A DNA stretch of 64,000 nt from Rhodoferax aquaticus (GCF_006974105.1 NZ_CP036282.1:2790001-2854000); one strand, 5' to 3'. Counted from the first letter of the stretch, positions 30,953 to 40,013 are shown. Notes: generated by a model not told the origin, from the letters alone. Translations and numbers: made by a program.

Positions 30953-31195
30953 TCACGTCTTCTCGTAAATCGTTTGCCCAATCAAGACCAAGTGTCTGAA
31001 AGGGGTGCAAGCAGAGTCATCAGGATCGGCCAAACTGGCTTTGATGTTGGTGGCCTGCTTGTATTGGATGAGATCAACCATCACGGTTTGCTGCACGTTG
31101 TCGTGAGGACGGCATGCCACGCCATCTGCACGCAAGCCAAACCGCTGAGCCAAAACCATGTTGGGAACTGTTGACTTTTGGGAGGCTTGACTCAT
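30953..31195 (-). CDS. Small ORF translationally coupled to hsdS
   Basis: An 80-residue protein whose ATG overlaps the hsdS stop (ATGA), the same coupling used elsewhere in this region, and which ends 64 bp before hsdR. It is neutral to basic, has no signal peptide or transmembrane segment, and includes GLRADGVACRPHDNVQQTVMVDLIQY. I do not recognise a family. Its place between the specificity and restriction subunits suggests a role in restriction control or a small protein expressed with HsdS. Confidence 0.55.
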   Translation of the reverse strand: MSQASQKSTVPNMVLAQRFGLRADGVACRPHDNVQQTVMVDLIQYKQATNIKASLADPDDSACTPFRHLVLIGQTIYEKT

Positions 31196-32529
31196 GCGGC
31201 CTCCTGTTGCGGCTGCGCATACGAAGGAACGCCTTTGGTCACGGCTTCATGAATGACGCTGGTGCGCAATTGTGTAAGAGCGTCAAGCTTTCTATTGATC
31301 AGCCGAACATTCCGGTCAACCAGTTCGGTTGCTCTATCAAGATATTCTGCAATAGCGACTTGCTCGGGCATTGGAGGAAGTGCGATTTCATAATCCTGAA
31401 TCACTTTCAACCCAAGAGCAGGCAGTGCAGTTTGAATGATCTTCGACTCAAAATTAAGAGAATTCAATAACCAAAAACAAAGTCGAGTATTTAAGTTTTT
31501 CCTATTAATCACACATGCAAGATGACTGACAACAGCCATATCCCTTGCAAGAACGGCACGAACATTACTTCGAATGGATTCGCCACTCTTTGGAAAAACA
31601 AATGTTCCTGCTTTCCAAACCTTAAGCCCAAGGTTTTCGGGGTTTTTAACTTTATCTTTCGATACTGAACAAAATCCGTTTTTAGCCGAAGACAAATCAG
31701 ACACTCGGAGAAATGGAACATCAGATTCGTTTTCACTAAGTAGATCGGGTAGCGGCGCTGGATTTCCTGCACCAACCTTTGTTACGTCCTTCAGACGGCC
31801 AATTTCCCATCCATTAGGCACATCCCCAATCCAGTCCACCCCGCTTGCCTTCATAGGCACGCTAGAGTCGAGCCCCTTGGTCACCGCTTCATGGATGAGT
31901 GACTTTTTGTGCTCTTGGAGCAAGGCTTTTTTGCGTTCGAGCAGTGCGCGCTGCTTATCAATCAAAGCTGTCGTTTTATCGAGGTAGTCCGCGATGGTGA
32001 TTTGCTCGGGGAGAGGGGGGAGAGGAATGTAAAGCTTCTCAAGAACCCCCATTCCTATATTTTGTTGAGTTCCAAAGCTCCAATAATACTCAATCATGCC
32101 TCTAAATATGGATGATGATACAAAGTGAAACCCAAACCTTGGATTAACAATATCACCATTGCAACGCAACGCAGCCAAGGGAGACCAAATATTAAATATT
32201 CTGTCAGTATCTACAAATGCAGCAACACCAGTTGTGGCACCAGATTTAACTATAAAAATGTCGTTTCTTTTAGGGATAAATTTTCTAGAAAATCTCCTAT
32301 GTTCAGCATGAGATATATAACCCCTTACTTTTTCGAAATTTAGCTTACCTGACGAAACTGCTTCGGCCGAAACAAAAGGCACGCCTTCAGATTCATCAAC
32401 GAATACAGGTGTTTCGTGTGGTCCATCCGTCACTTTAGTTTTTACAACATCCTTAACTCTCGCAACTGACCAGCCTAACGGAATTGTCTCGATCCAACTT
32501 GTAACACTATTGTTTTTTTTATTTTTCAT
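31192..32529 (-). CDS. hsdS: Type I restriction system specificity subunit HsdS
   Basis: A 445-residue protein with the usual two halves: target-recognition domain 1 (about 1-170, starting IPLGWSVARVKDVV), a conserved coiled coil (LPPLPEQITIADYLDKTTALIDKQRALLERKKALLQ), domain 2 (about 225-390, VPNGWEIGRLKDVT) and a second coiled coil (PPMPEQVAIAEYLDRATELVDR). The recognition domains are AT-rich, as is usual for recently exchanged specificity segments. It sets the bipartite DNA sequence that is methylated or cut. Confidence 0.95.
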   Translation of the reverse strand: MKNKKNNSVTSWIETIPLGWSVARVKDVVKTKVTDGPHETPVFVDESEGVPFVSAEAVSSGKLNFEKVRGYISHAEHRRFSRKFIPKRNDIFIVKSGATTGVAAFVDTDRIFNIWSPLAALRCNGDIVNPRFGFHFVSSSIFRGMIEYYWSFGTQQNIGMGVLEKLYIPLPPLPEQITIADYLDKTTALIDKQRALLERKKALLQEHKKSLIHEAVTKGLDSSVPMKASGVDWIGDVPNGWEIGRLKDVTKVGAGNPAPLPDLLSENESDVPFLRVSDLSSAKNGFCSVSKDKVKNPENLGLKVWKAGTFVFPKSGESIRSNVRAVLARDMAVVSHLACVINRKNLNTRLCFWLLNSLNFESKIIQTALPALGLKVIQDYEIALPPMPEQVAIAEYLDRATELVDRNVRLINRKLDALTQLRTSVIHEAVTKGVPSYAQPQQEAA

Positions 32530-32534
32530 AATAT

Positions 32535-34955
32535 TTACTTTGACTTCGTTAGGAATTTGGACATTTCTTCCTCAATAGCACGAAGAGATTCATCAACAAG
32601 AGCTATCTCTAGCAGCAAATCTTTTGATGCGCGGATTTGTGCAAGTTTTGGAAATACGCGATTGAAGTTGATCTCTGAGCCCACACTCTTGGCTTTAATG
32701 GTCGATGGATCGCGCACCCACTTGGCAATGAAATCGGCAATGAGCTTGTCATTGAGTGAATTACCGTGTTCGTCTTTCCTGGATGAATAGGGGATGGTTT
32801 CGGTATCAGACTCCATAAAGGGGTCCACCGAGATATCCCAGCGAATGTTCTCTCCCGCCTTGGACTTAGCGACCTTGGCCTTAACCGAGAGCACTCCAAG
32901 CCCATGCTCATTCACCACACCACCGGCTTTGGCTTCTTGGATGCGGTGCTCTTCACGGTTCATCGTCCACACCGAGCCATCGAGAAGTTCAATGGAGAGG
33001 GCCTCTGAAGACCGAACCTTTCCATTGAAGTCATCGACAAACACTTTGGCAGAACCATCTGTGGAATCAACTGGGGCCGTTAAAGGGCCTGAAGAAGAAC
33101 CAGTTGAGCCAGAAGGGCCAACATTTGAGCTAGCACTCTGCTGCACACCGCCAGTCGCGGTTGAGTAGTGCATGCCATCGACCACGATCGATTTGACTTT
33201 GGCCGCATCAATGGCAGTGCTCTTTTGAATGGCACGCCCCTCTTCGTCATGGCGATGCAGCTCAAGACTGACCTTGTTGTAGAGCAGATCATCCACGTCC
33301 ATCACTCGCGAGATGTCTGAATCAGTGAATGACTTGAAGCAATCCAAAATCCGAGTGCGATTGGCCGGGTCAATCTCACAGTTCTTCATGTTGAGATTCT
33401 TCTTGAGCTTTTTGAAGCACGTTTCAGCATTGATCAGCAACACCTTGCCTTTGCGGGACTCAGGCTTGTTGCGATTCAAAATCCAAAGGTAGGTCGCAAT
33501 GCCGGTATTGAAGAACTCATTCTTGGGAAGCTGAACAATGGCCTCCACAACGTCTTGCTCTTGGAAAAGCCAACGACGCGTCTCCGACTCCCCTCCTCCA
33601 GCATCACCAGAGAAAAGCGTTGAGCCAGAGTGAACGATTGCACCTACGCCGTTCTCTTCGAGGTGAAAGACCGCATGCTGCAAAAACAGCAACTGACCAT
33701 CAGAGGTAGGTGGCATGCGCGAGGCATCAAAGCGACCGCAATTGCTTGTTTTGATGGTGGCCGCAAACGCTTTCCAATCCACACCGTAGGGAGGATTGGC
33801 CACGATGAAGCCTGACTTGTAGGCTAAGTAGTGGTCATGGGTGAGCGTGTTGCCCCAAGCAATCTGTGCATCTGGCCGAAAGCGAGCTTCAAGAGCCGCC
33901 AGAGCGTAGAGAGCATCATTGAGCTCTTGACCGCGCACACGGACCGAAAGCCCTGGGAACTCCTTGCGCAGAGCCTCCTCAGCAGCAAACAAGAAGTTTC
34001 CACCACCGCAAGCCATGTCATAAACGTCACAGATCTGTGAGGAGTTGGTGTTGGGACGCCGAGCTTCAATGCCAAGTGCACAAGCCAGTGCGATCAGATC
34101 CTTAGGCGTGTATTGCTCACCGGCAGTCTCGGCAGAGATATCAGCCCACATCCGCTTGATGTGCTCTTCAAGTGTGGTGACCTCTGAGTTGTCAAATTCC
34201 ACCAAGTCCACATGAGCCCAACCGGGCGTGTCACCCGCACCAGCACAGAAGGTAAACAATGGATCGTTGGGGCGACTTGAGAGGTCAAGTGCAATGCCCT
34301 TAATGTCCAAGAACTTCGGCTGGCCTGGAGCATAGTCAACGCCAAGCAGACGCTTTGTCTCTGGATCAAACTGCTTTAGGAACGATTCGACCTGAACATA
34401 GAAGTTTCCAGTCTTGACCTTAACCAGTTCAGCAAGACCAACACCTAACTGAGCAATATCGGGGTGATAACCGTATCCTTCATTCTGAATGTTTATTTGA
34501 AGCCATTGAATGTGATTGGCATCAGCTTGATTGAATGGTGTGCCTGTCTCACTTTCAAATTCAGCCATCTTTTCAGTGCGCAGTCGCTTAATTCGAGACT
34601 CCACCAAGGCCAATGCAAAGAACGGAGCCATGTAGCTGGGGTAGTCGCTCTCTTTGACCCCAGTGCCCCTAAGCGTGTCGGCTGTGCGCCAGATCAGCGA
34701 TTTGTATTTAAGAACTCCAGCACCAATGGCTTGACCCACATCCTCATCAGAGGAAATTGAAGCACTGTTATCAGAAGACTGCCCGTTTACTGCCTCTAAC
34801 CGTTTGATAGCCGGTTGCGATGTCTTTGTGGTTGGCCCAGTAAGAGACGCACTATTGCTTGAAGTGCTTGGAAACTTATGACCAAAAACTGCGTTATTGA
34901 ATTGCTCGTGACCCTGTTCTGTTTCAAATGTTTTATCGTTAAATTCTTCTGCCAT
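32535..34955 (-). CDS. hsdM: Type I restriction system methyltransferase HsdM
   Basis: An 806-residue N6-adenine methyltransferase, longer than the usual 500-600. It has a helical N-terminal domain, SAM-binding DMACGGGNFLFAAEEAL, catalytic NPPYGVDW and a C-terminal extension of over 200 residues. A Ser/Gly/Pro-rich linker near residue 610 precedes that extension, which includes a beta-rich part (VFVDDFNGKVRSSEALSIELLDGSVWTMNREEH) and a final helical piece. The start follows AGTCAGGGA. With two HsdM and one HsdS it forms the protective methylase. Confidence 0.94.
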   Translation of the reverse strand: MAEEFNDKTFETEQGHEQFNNAVFGHKFPSTSSNSASLTGPTTKTSQPAIKRLEAVNGQSSDNSASISSDEDVGQAIGAGVLKYKSLIWRTADTLRGTGVKESDYPSYMAPFFALALVESRIKRLRTEKMAEFESETGTPFNQADANHIQWLQINIQNEGYGYHPDIAQLGVGLAELVKVKTGNFYVQVESFLKQFDPETKRLLGVDYAPGQPKFLDIKGIALDLSSRPNDPLFTFCAGAGDTPGWAHVDLVEFDNSEVTTLEEHIKRMWADISAETAGEQYTPKDLIALACALGIEARRPNTNSSQICDVYDMACGGGNFLFAAEEALRKEFPGLSVRVRGQELNDALYALAALEARFRPDAQIAWGNTLTHDHYLAYKSGFIVANPPYGVDWKAFAATIKTSNCGRFDASRMPPTSDGQLLFLQHAVFHLEENGVGAIVHSGSTLFSGDAGGGESETRRWLFQEQDVVEAIVQLPKNEFFNTGIATYLWILNRNKPESRKGKVLLINAETCFKKLKKNLNMKNCEIDPANRTRILDCFKSFTDSDISRVMDVDDLLYNKVSLELHRHDEEGRAIQKSTAIDAAKVKSIVVDGMHYSTATGGVQQSASSNVGPSGSTGSSSGPLTAPVDSTDGSAKVFVDDFNGKVRSSEALSIELLDGSVWTMNREEHRIQEAKAGGVVNEHGLGVLSVKAKVAKSKAGENIRWDISVDPFMESDTETIPYSSRKDEHGNSLNDKLIADFIAKWVRDPSTIKAKSVGSEINFNRVFPKLAQIRASKDLLLEIALVDESLRAIEEEMSKFLTKSK

Positions 34956-35031
34956 TCCCTGACTCCGATTTGTGGAGTCTTATTCCTCTCAAATTGCAAG
35001 AGTGAAGTCAATTGAATTGCGAACAAAAATT

Positions 35032-35072
35032 ACACAACGAAGAGTTGTGTCGAAACACTCTTTTTGTTGTGT
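35032..35072. promoter_or_regulatory. Operator-like inverted repeat upstream of hsdM
   Basis: ACACAAC (35032-35038) and GTTGTGT (35044-35050) form an inverted repeat with a 5-bp spacer, and another direct GTTGTGT lies at 35066-35072. They sit in the 256-bp gap between hsdM and the divergent gene at 35212. A TTGACT-like -35 follows on the minus strand towards hsdM. A regulator binding site is likely but its protein is not identified. Confidence 0.45.
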
Positions 35073-35211
35073 ATTGCAGTGCGTTGTTATGCGGCACTCA
35101 ATACGGGTCAACTCGATAAATATGGATGCAAGCTTCCAAAACAATTAACACCCGTTTGTTTGACTTCAGTGACGGAAGACGCTTTTATGAAGCTCATACG
35201 TCAAGGATGCC

Positions 35212-36078
35212 ATGCCTCAGAGTCACCTCCCCGTCCAATTAAGCTTCGTGTTTGTCGCGGTGGACTCAGGGCCCAGCCTTGAAGAACTTCACACCGTTGA
35301 AGTCCGAGCACGCCTTGACCATTGGCACCTGGATGCACTTAAGAGTGTTTGTAAAGGCAGCCAACTCAAGCCAAAGACAGTGACCATGGCTGAACTCACG
35401 CAGCAGATTGAAATCCACAGCCAGAGATTCATCAAAAGTGCTTCCTTCAACTACGTTGATATCGTGCTGGAGTGCGAGACAAAGGCCGCCACACAAAACA
35501 TTGCCGCCCAAGGTGGCTCGTTGATCCATGATGTGCAGTGCAGAGCCCAGTTGCCCGAGACACTCATCTTCGATGAGGAAGAGCGCGTGATTCACTTCAT
35601 TGCGGAGCTCTTTGCAGGCTACGCTTATATCGAGATCATTGAGCGCGTTGACGGTGAAGATCACCTCTCTGTCATGACCACGGGCAAAGGGAACGTGGAA
35701 ACCAATCCGTTCTTTGAACAGGAAGAGCTGGAAATCACATTGACAGTGGGGAACACCGCACCGATAACAATGCTCAAGGTTTCGCGCAGCTCTGGCCCCT
35801 TGAATGCATTTTTTGACCAACTCCCTGCCTCATCTCGTTCAACGCCAGGTGAGCGCAGAGACTCCACGATCATGCTTATTGAATCCGAACTGCAAGACGC
35901 CCTTGATGCTCAGGGTCATCCCGATGTGAAGTTTCAGATTGAAGATAGAAGCCATCAGGCTAATCACCCCACGATCGACTTCAAATGCCTTGCACCCATT
36001 AAACCTGCAAGCTTTGACCAACAGATGTTCAAGTCCACCATATTGCAGTCTGGGCTAGGTCTTCTGAAAAGCCCATGA
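35212..36078 (+). CDS. Uncharacterised protein divergent from hsdM
   Basis: A 288-residue acidic protein with no recognised domain. The start follows AAGGA. Beta-rich segments (FNYVDIVLECETK, YAYIEIIERVDGEDHLSVM) dominate the middle, and residues 180-225 are Ser/Pro-rich. There is no signal peptide. It lies across the operator-like repeats from hsdM, and its stop is 1 bp from the convergent gene at 36080. A function cannot be assigned from sequence. Confidence 0.6.
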   Translation: MPQSHLPVQLSFVFVAVDSGPSLEELHTVEVRARLDHWHLDALKSVCKGSQLKPKTVTMAELTQQIEIHSQRFIKSASFNYVDIVLECETKAATQNIAAQGGSLIHDVQCRAQLPETLIFDEEERVIHFIAELFAGYAYIEIIERVDGEDHLSVMTTGKGNVETNPFFEQEELEITLTVGNTAPITMLKVSRSSGPLNAFFDQLPASSRSTPGERRDSTIMLIESELQDALDAQGHPDVKFQIEDRSHQANHPTIDFKCLAPIKPASFDQQMFKSTILQSGLGLLKSP

Positions 36079-36079
36079 C

Positions 36080-36541
36080 TTACTTGGAGCGGCTGCGCTC
36101 CTCAAGAATTTTCAAACCTTTTGCGAGCAATGCGGCCTTAGCTAGGCTTACTTCCTTGCGTCTACCCTCTGCCCTTGCGCTCTCGTTTACGCTGGACTCT
36201 CTCGAAGCACGTTTCGGGCGATCCATTTCACCAACTGGAGGCTTTGGGACCTCTGGTGCAGCACCGAATACCGGCATAGATGACATAGGGGTATTCATCA
36301 TCCACATCACGACATGCACAATCCAAAAGGTATCCCTATTGCCTATGGTTATCACTGGGATCTGTGGCATTTGGCCGCGTGCCTTTAGGTTCCAGACGAA
36401 CTTGACTGGCTTGTTCATGATCTGAGCTAACTGCACTTGACTCAGCAAATCACCAGTGAATCCATGCTCACCCTTAATGCGAGCTACCGCTGCGTTAATT
36501 GCGATCCAATCTGGCTGATGCTTTTGATTCTCCACTTGCAA
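36080..36541 (-). CDS. Putative helix-turn-helix protein
   Basis: A 153-residue basic protein. Residues 25-75 (GDLLSQVQLAQIMNKPVKFVWNLKARGQMPQIPVITIGNRDTFWI) have the look of an AlpA-type helix-turn-helix with a wing, often found beside integrases. The C-terminal 60 residues are Arg/Lys/Glu-rich and probably a coiled coil. It lies just to the left of the attachment site, so it could act as a regulator or directionality factor there. This is inference from pattern and position. Confidence 0.5.
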   Translation of the reverse strand: MQVENQKHQPDWIAINAAVARIKGEHGFTGDLLSQVQLAQIMNKPVKFVWNLKARGQMPQIPVITIGNRDTFWIVHVVMWMMNTPMSSMPVFGAAPEVPKPPVGEMDRPKRASRESSVNESARAEGRRKEVSLAKAALLAKGLKILEERSRSK

Positions 36542-36644
36542 CTAATGCTCCTTTGAGCACTAACTTCGCAAATAAAGCTTTCTGCGTCAAATCAATTTCC
36601 AGACACAAGGCACGCGCTTGGAATGCCCAAAATGTTTCAGAAAA

Positions 36645-36663
36645 ATGGCGCATATTTGGCGCA
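36645..36663 (+). repeat. Arm-type repeat left of the attachment core
   Basis: ATGGCGCATATTTGGCGCA. It matches 36906-36924 at 18 of 19 positions, and the two copies sit about 110 bp on either side of the tRNA-derived core. This is the arrangement expected for arm-binding sites of a tyrosine integrase. Confidence 0.55.
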
Positions 36664-36775
36664 GTCGTATTGAGTAGTCGTGAGCACTGGCGAGCACTAA
36701 ATGCCGTTAAACATCTACATAACGATATTTAATGTGAGCGCATTTCATATCTTTTGCTGCTCAATCACACATCAG

Positions 36776-36804
36776 TGGTGCCTCGAGCCGGAATCGAACC
36801 GGCA
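36776..36804 (-). other. tRNA 3'-end fragment, integrase attachment core
   Basis: The minus strand reads as a T-arm (GCCGG-TTCGATT-CCGGC), an acceptor 3' strand (TCGAGGC), then ACCA. No D-arm, anticodon arm or 5' acceptor strand is present next to it, so it is a fragment rather than a gene. The pattern suggests a tRNA-Leu-type donor. Such fragments mark integration of islands into the 3' end of tRNA genes, and an integrase starts 140 bp away. The intact tRNA is not in the window. Confidence 0.75.
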
Positions 36805-36905
36805 TTCAGCAGGAACCGAACCGATCTAAATCTTGCCATTAACTCCTCTGAAAATCAGTTACATCTGACCAAAGGCCATTCCTGTTTTGCCGCGCCAAAT
36901 GCAAT

Positions 36906-36924
36906 ATGGCGCATATATGGCGCA
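36906..36924 (+). repeat. Arm-type repeat right of the attachment core
   Basis: ATGGCGCATATATGGCGCA, one base different from the copy at 36645. It lies in the leader of the integrase gene, so integrase binding here could also control its own transcription. An inverted GCGCCAAAT half-copy precedes it at 36892-36900. Confidence 0.55.
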
Positions 36925-36944
36925 ATAAGAAGAGAGGAGAAGAC

Positions 36945-38021
36945 ATGCCAATAAGAGCAAGAAAAGGAAAGTCTGGAAGCGTTACCTACCAGGTAACTAT
37001 AAGAATCAAGAGCCAACCAACACTCACAGAGTCGTTTAACACAAAGGCTGAAGCAGAACGCTGGGAGGATGCGATGAAAACCGCAGCACGTGACTCAGTG
37101 AAGACGATGCCAGACACAAAGCGCTATCGCCGCACCACAATTAAAGAAGCTTCACAGGCGTATCAACTATCTCTCAAATGTAAAAGAACCACGATTCAAA
37201 ATCTCAAGATTCTGGAGCGTGAGGTGGGCTCTACCGCTCTTGCCAATATCACCACAGAGTTCCTTAACGACTACGTTACACACATGTGTGCAACCAATTC
37301 TCAATATGGACGACCCTACACAAAGGCAACCATTGCAAAGCAAATTCAGGCGCTTAGGGGACTGGTCCGTTTTCAAGCCGAGTCGTTGCGAGTTGAGCCA
37401 CCGCTATCAGCTATCACCATATCGGTATTGGGTGATGGATGGGATAACGAACGAACCCGACTATTAGAGCCACACGAGGAAGATGCCCTGCGCACAGAGT
37501 TCAAAAATTGTGTCAATGACGAGCACTGGCCACTTTTGATGACTATCGCGCTAGAAACAGGAGCGCGGCAAGCGGAGATCGTTATGGCTGAACAAAAAGA
37601 ATTTGATCTCAACGAAAAAGTGTGGATCATCCCGGCTGCACACACCAAGGTCAAAAAAACGCGGCAAGTTCCGCTGTCTAAAGTTGCACATGCGGCAGCC
37701 AAGAAGCTCATCAAACTGCTAGATGAAGAAAATGAACGTCTCTTGGCTGCTGACCCCAAAGCAAAGAGACTGACTCGTGTGTTTTGGCCTTTCTCAACTC
37801 CCAGCTCGGTGAGTTCAGGCTTTCGAAAGTTGACCAGGAAGCTGCGCATTGATGACCTTCATTTCCATGACCTGCGCCACACCGCGATTACCCGGATGGT
37901 TCTCACTAAACGCAAGCTGAGTGTTTATGAGATCATGAAAATTGTGGGCCACACCACGTTAAAGATGCTGGATCGTTACGCCAATTTAAGGGGAGGAGAT
38001 CTGGTCGACAGGATGGAGTAA
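36945..38021 (+). CDS. Tyrosine integrase of an island or prophage
   Basis: A 358-residue phage-type integrase with an arm-binding N-terminus (RKGKSGSVTYQVTIRIK), a SAM-like core-binding domain (about 60-160) and a catalytic domain with Arg in ETGARQAEIV, HDLRHTAITR, His in VGHTTLKM and Tyr in LDRYANL. The ATG at 36945 has GAGGAG at the right distance; the frame itself extends 13 codons further into the arm repeat. It lies directly beside the tRNA-derived core and is most likely the enzyme that uses it. Confidence 0.92.
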   Translation: MPIRARKGKSGSVTYQVTIRIKSQPTLTESFNTKAEAERWEDAMKTAARDSVKTMPDTKRYRRTTIKEASQAYQLSLKCKRTTIQNLKILEREVGSTALANITTEFLNDYVTHMCATNSQYGRPYTKATIAKQIQALRGLVRFQAESLRVEPPLSAITISVLGDGWDNERTRLLEPHEEDALRTEFKNCVNDEHWPLLMTIALETGARQAEIVMAEQKEFDLNEKVWIIPAAHTKVKKTRQVPLSKVAHAAAKKLIKLLDEENERLLAADPKAKRLTRVFWPFSTPSSVSSGFRKLTRKLRIDDLHFHDLRHTAITRMVLTKRKLSVYEIMKIVGHTTLKMLDRYANLRGGDLVDRME

Positions 38022-38080
38022 TCACCAGCCTAGTCTTTAGCGGCAAATTGGATTTACTCAAAATAGCGTGAGGTCGAGCT

Positions 38081-38386
38081 GTGGAGCCCATTGCCCTGCG
38101 CAGAGAAGCGCCTCCAAATGATCCTGACGATGATGTGCCTAACTCGATCAATAAAGCCAAGGTCTATGAATCCGAGATGCTCGCGCTGGCTTTAAACAAG
38201 GGCCACGGCTTTAATGATCGCCCAAACGCCGCTCGAGTCACCGCAGCTCAATCCGCCCGAGCTCGTGGAGCCATTGAAATCGCCTCGCGTTTAGACGCCA
38301 TCACCTGCGCCATTGAGGAGCGTGAAGAGTATGAGGCTTTCATCCCTGCGGTGAAGCCCTCCAAGCGAGCTGTGCGCGCTTTGTAA
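38081..38386 (+). pseudogene. C-terminal remnant of a paralogue of the 38422-39900 protein
   Basis: The 101 residues from the GTG align with the tail of the next gene: VEPIALRREA versus VAPIALRRDKA, then KVYESEMLALALNKGHG versus KVYYSQMLALALQKDHG. The preceding about 390 residues of such a protein are missing, and the end diverges (a run of Ala/Arg). It is probably a leftover from a duplication or recombination next to the integrase. Confidence 0.7.
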
Positions 38387-38421
38387 TGCGCCGCTAGAAT
38401 TCTTCTAAGAGAGGGTATTTC

Positions 38422-39900
38422 ATGGCAACACAAACACTAAACAAGCAGGCTTTGAGCGACATTGCCTCTTTGCAATCTTATGCACCGCGCCAGGCCGCGC
38501 TGGATTTGTTGGCACAAGGGTGCATGGAGGAGTTTCTGGATTGGGAGCTTGGTGAGGGTTACGTTGCTGCCAACGGAGAACCCAAGCAGGTTGAAGAGCG
38601 TTTTGCGGTGGCGACGCGGCGTCAAGCCCTTCTCAATGAGCTTGCCCTGGACGGGGCTCTTTACGGTCGAATCTCTGATGTCGCGCAAGGCAAGGAAGAG
38701 GACGCGTTACTTCGTTTGGCCCTCGAGCGCATCCCTTATCTTTTTGCTTCGCCTCTTGAAATTGCTCTGCGCACCGCTCCGATCGAAGCCTTTGAGAAAA
38801 CCCTTTTATCTTGGAGCTCCCCGGAGCGCCGTTTTTTCGGGATCGACGGCTCGAGCAAAGATGGGCATGGCTGGCAAAGTTTTTCCATCCGATCGAGCAT
38901 TCTTGATAAGAAACAGAGCTCACGCGCACTGTTCGACATTGGTCAACGTTTGAAGCGCCATAGTTTGCTCACACTCGCGCTTCTTTTAGGCAAAACAGAG
39001 CACGCCGTGGCCCTGTGTCGCCATGGATTGCGCCCTGATTCGCAAAATGAGTGGGACGATGTATTTAGTGCTCTTCAATCCTTCAAGGGCCTCACACCGG
39101 ATCAGCAAACATGGCTTACCGGATGCGTTGAACCAAAAACTATTCAAGCGATTGAGTGGCTCATTGAGCAGGACAACCTTTTTAATGCGATGGAAGAGGC
39201 CGCCGAAGAGCTTGAGGCTCCTCAAGGTATTCCCAAGCTTGGTGAGCTCTTGGACCAAGGAGCCAGCTTTAGCTACTACCCGATGATTAAGGCCATGGAG
39301 TGGGGACAACTTGATTTGCTGGAGCGGATGTTTAAATCCGGTGGCAACCCGAATGTCACCTACAAGAGCGGGGCCCCGCTTATGGCACGCATAGCCGGTG
39401 ACGAGTATTTTACGCTTGAAGCACTTGATCTTTTCTTGAAATACGGGACCAACCCGACCATGGGTGAAGGTGCCGAGAGTTATTTCGGGGATGGATGGAA
39501 TCTCTCTGCACTGGCTTCATTTGTTTGGTCTGGGCGTTTTGAGCATCTTAAAAAAGCGTGTGATGGACCTGTAGCGCCCATCGCACTTCGGCGCGACAAG
39601 GCGGGCTATGAGCCTTCCTTTGGGGACACCAAGAAGAAATCCAAGAAGCCTAAGGTTTACTACTCCCAGATGCTCGCTTTAGCTCTGCAAAAAGATCATG
39701 GCGCAATGGCTGCGTGGATGATCCAAAAGCACGGTTGCCGGCTGGATGACCTTGAGCCAGAAAATGGTGAGCCATGTTCCGCGTTCGGTCAGGGCGACAC
39801 GATTGAAGAAGCGAAAGCTGCACAACTGCAAGCTGAAATGAAAGCAAGTCTTCCCAAGCCGGAGCTTAGGACGACCTCTTCATTGGCAAATACTCCATGA
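38422..39900 (+). CDS. Ankyrin-like helical-repeat protein
   Basis: A 492-residue protein with weak ankyrin-type repeats: TLALLLGKTEHAVALCRHGL, PMIKAMEWGQLDLLERMFKSGGNPNV, TLEALDLFLKYGTNPTM, ALASFVWSGRFEHLKKACDG. No enzyme motif, signal peptide or transmembrane helix is seen. The last 90 residues are duplicated in the truncated copy just upstream. The ATG follows AGAGAGGG. Island-borne ankyrin-like proteins of this type usually have no known role. Confidence 0.7.
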   Translation: MATQTLNKQALSDIASLQSYAPRQAALDLLAQGCMEEFLDWELGEGYVAANGEPKQVEERFAVATRRQALLNELALDGALYGRISDVAQGKEEDALLRLALERIPYLFASPLEIALRTAPIEAFEKTLLSWSSPERRFFGIDGSSKDGHGWQSFSIRSSILDKKQSSRALFDIGQRLKRHSLLTLALLLGKTEHAVALCRHGLRPDSQNEWDDVFSALQSFKGLTPDQQTWLTGCVEPKTIQAIEWLIEQDNLFNAMEEAAEELEAPQGIPKLGELLDQGASFSYYPMIKAMEWGQLDLLERMFKSGGNPNVTYKSGAPLMARIAGDEYFTLEALDLFLKYGTNPTMGEGAESYFGDGWNLSALASFVWSGRFEHLKKACDGPVAPIALRRDKAGYEPSFGDTKKKSKKPKVYYSQMLALALQKDHGAMAAWMIQKHGCRLDDLEPENGEPCSAFGQGDTIEEAKAAQLQAEMKASLPKPELRTTSSLANTP

Positions 39901-40013
39901 GCAGAGCGAGTAACCACCGAAGCAATTTTGAAAGTTGATTAGTGGCATGAGTGAACCGTCAGTCTTGCCTGCGAATTAGCCCCACCGATTGGCGAGCAGT
40001 GCACAGCAGAGCA

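Noticed and set aside
36776-36860. Complete tRNA gene
   Set aside because: Only the T-arm and 3' acceptor strand are present; no 5' acceptor strand, D-arm or anticodon arm can be paired.
36754-36954. Small protein with the PRAGIEPAF sequence
   Set aside because: This peptide is the well-known translation artefact of a tRNA 3' end; the DNA here is the attachment core.
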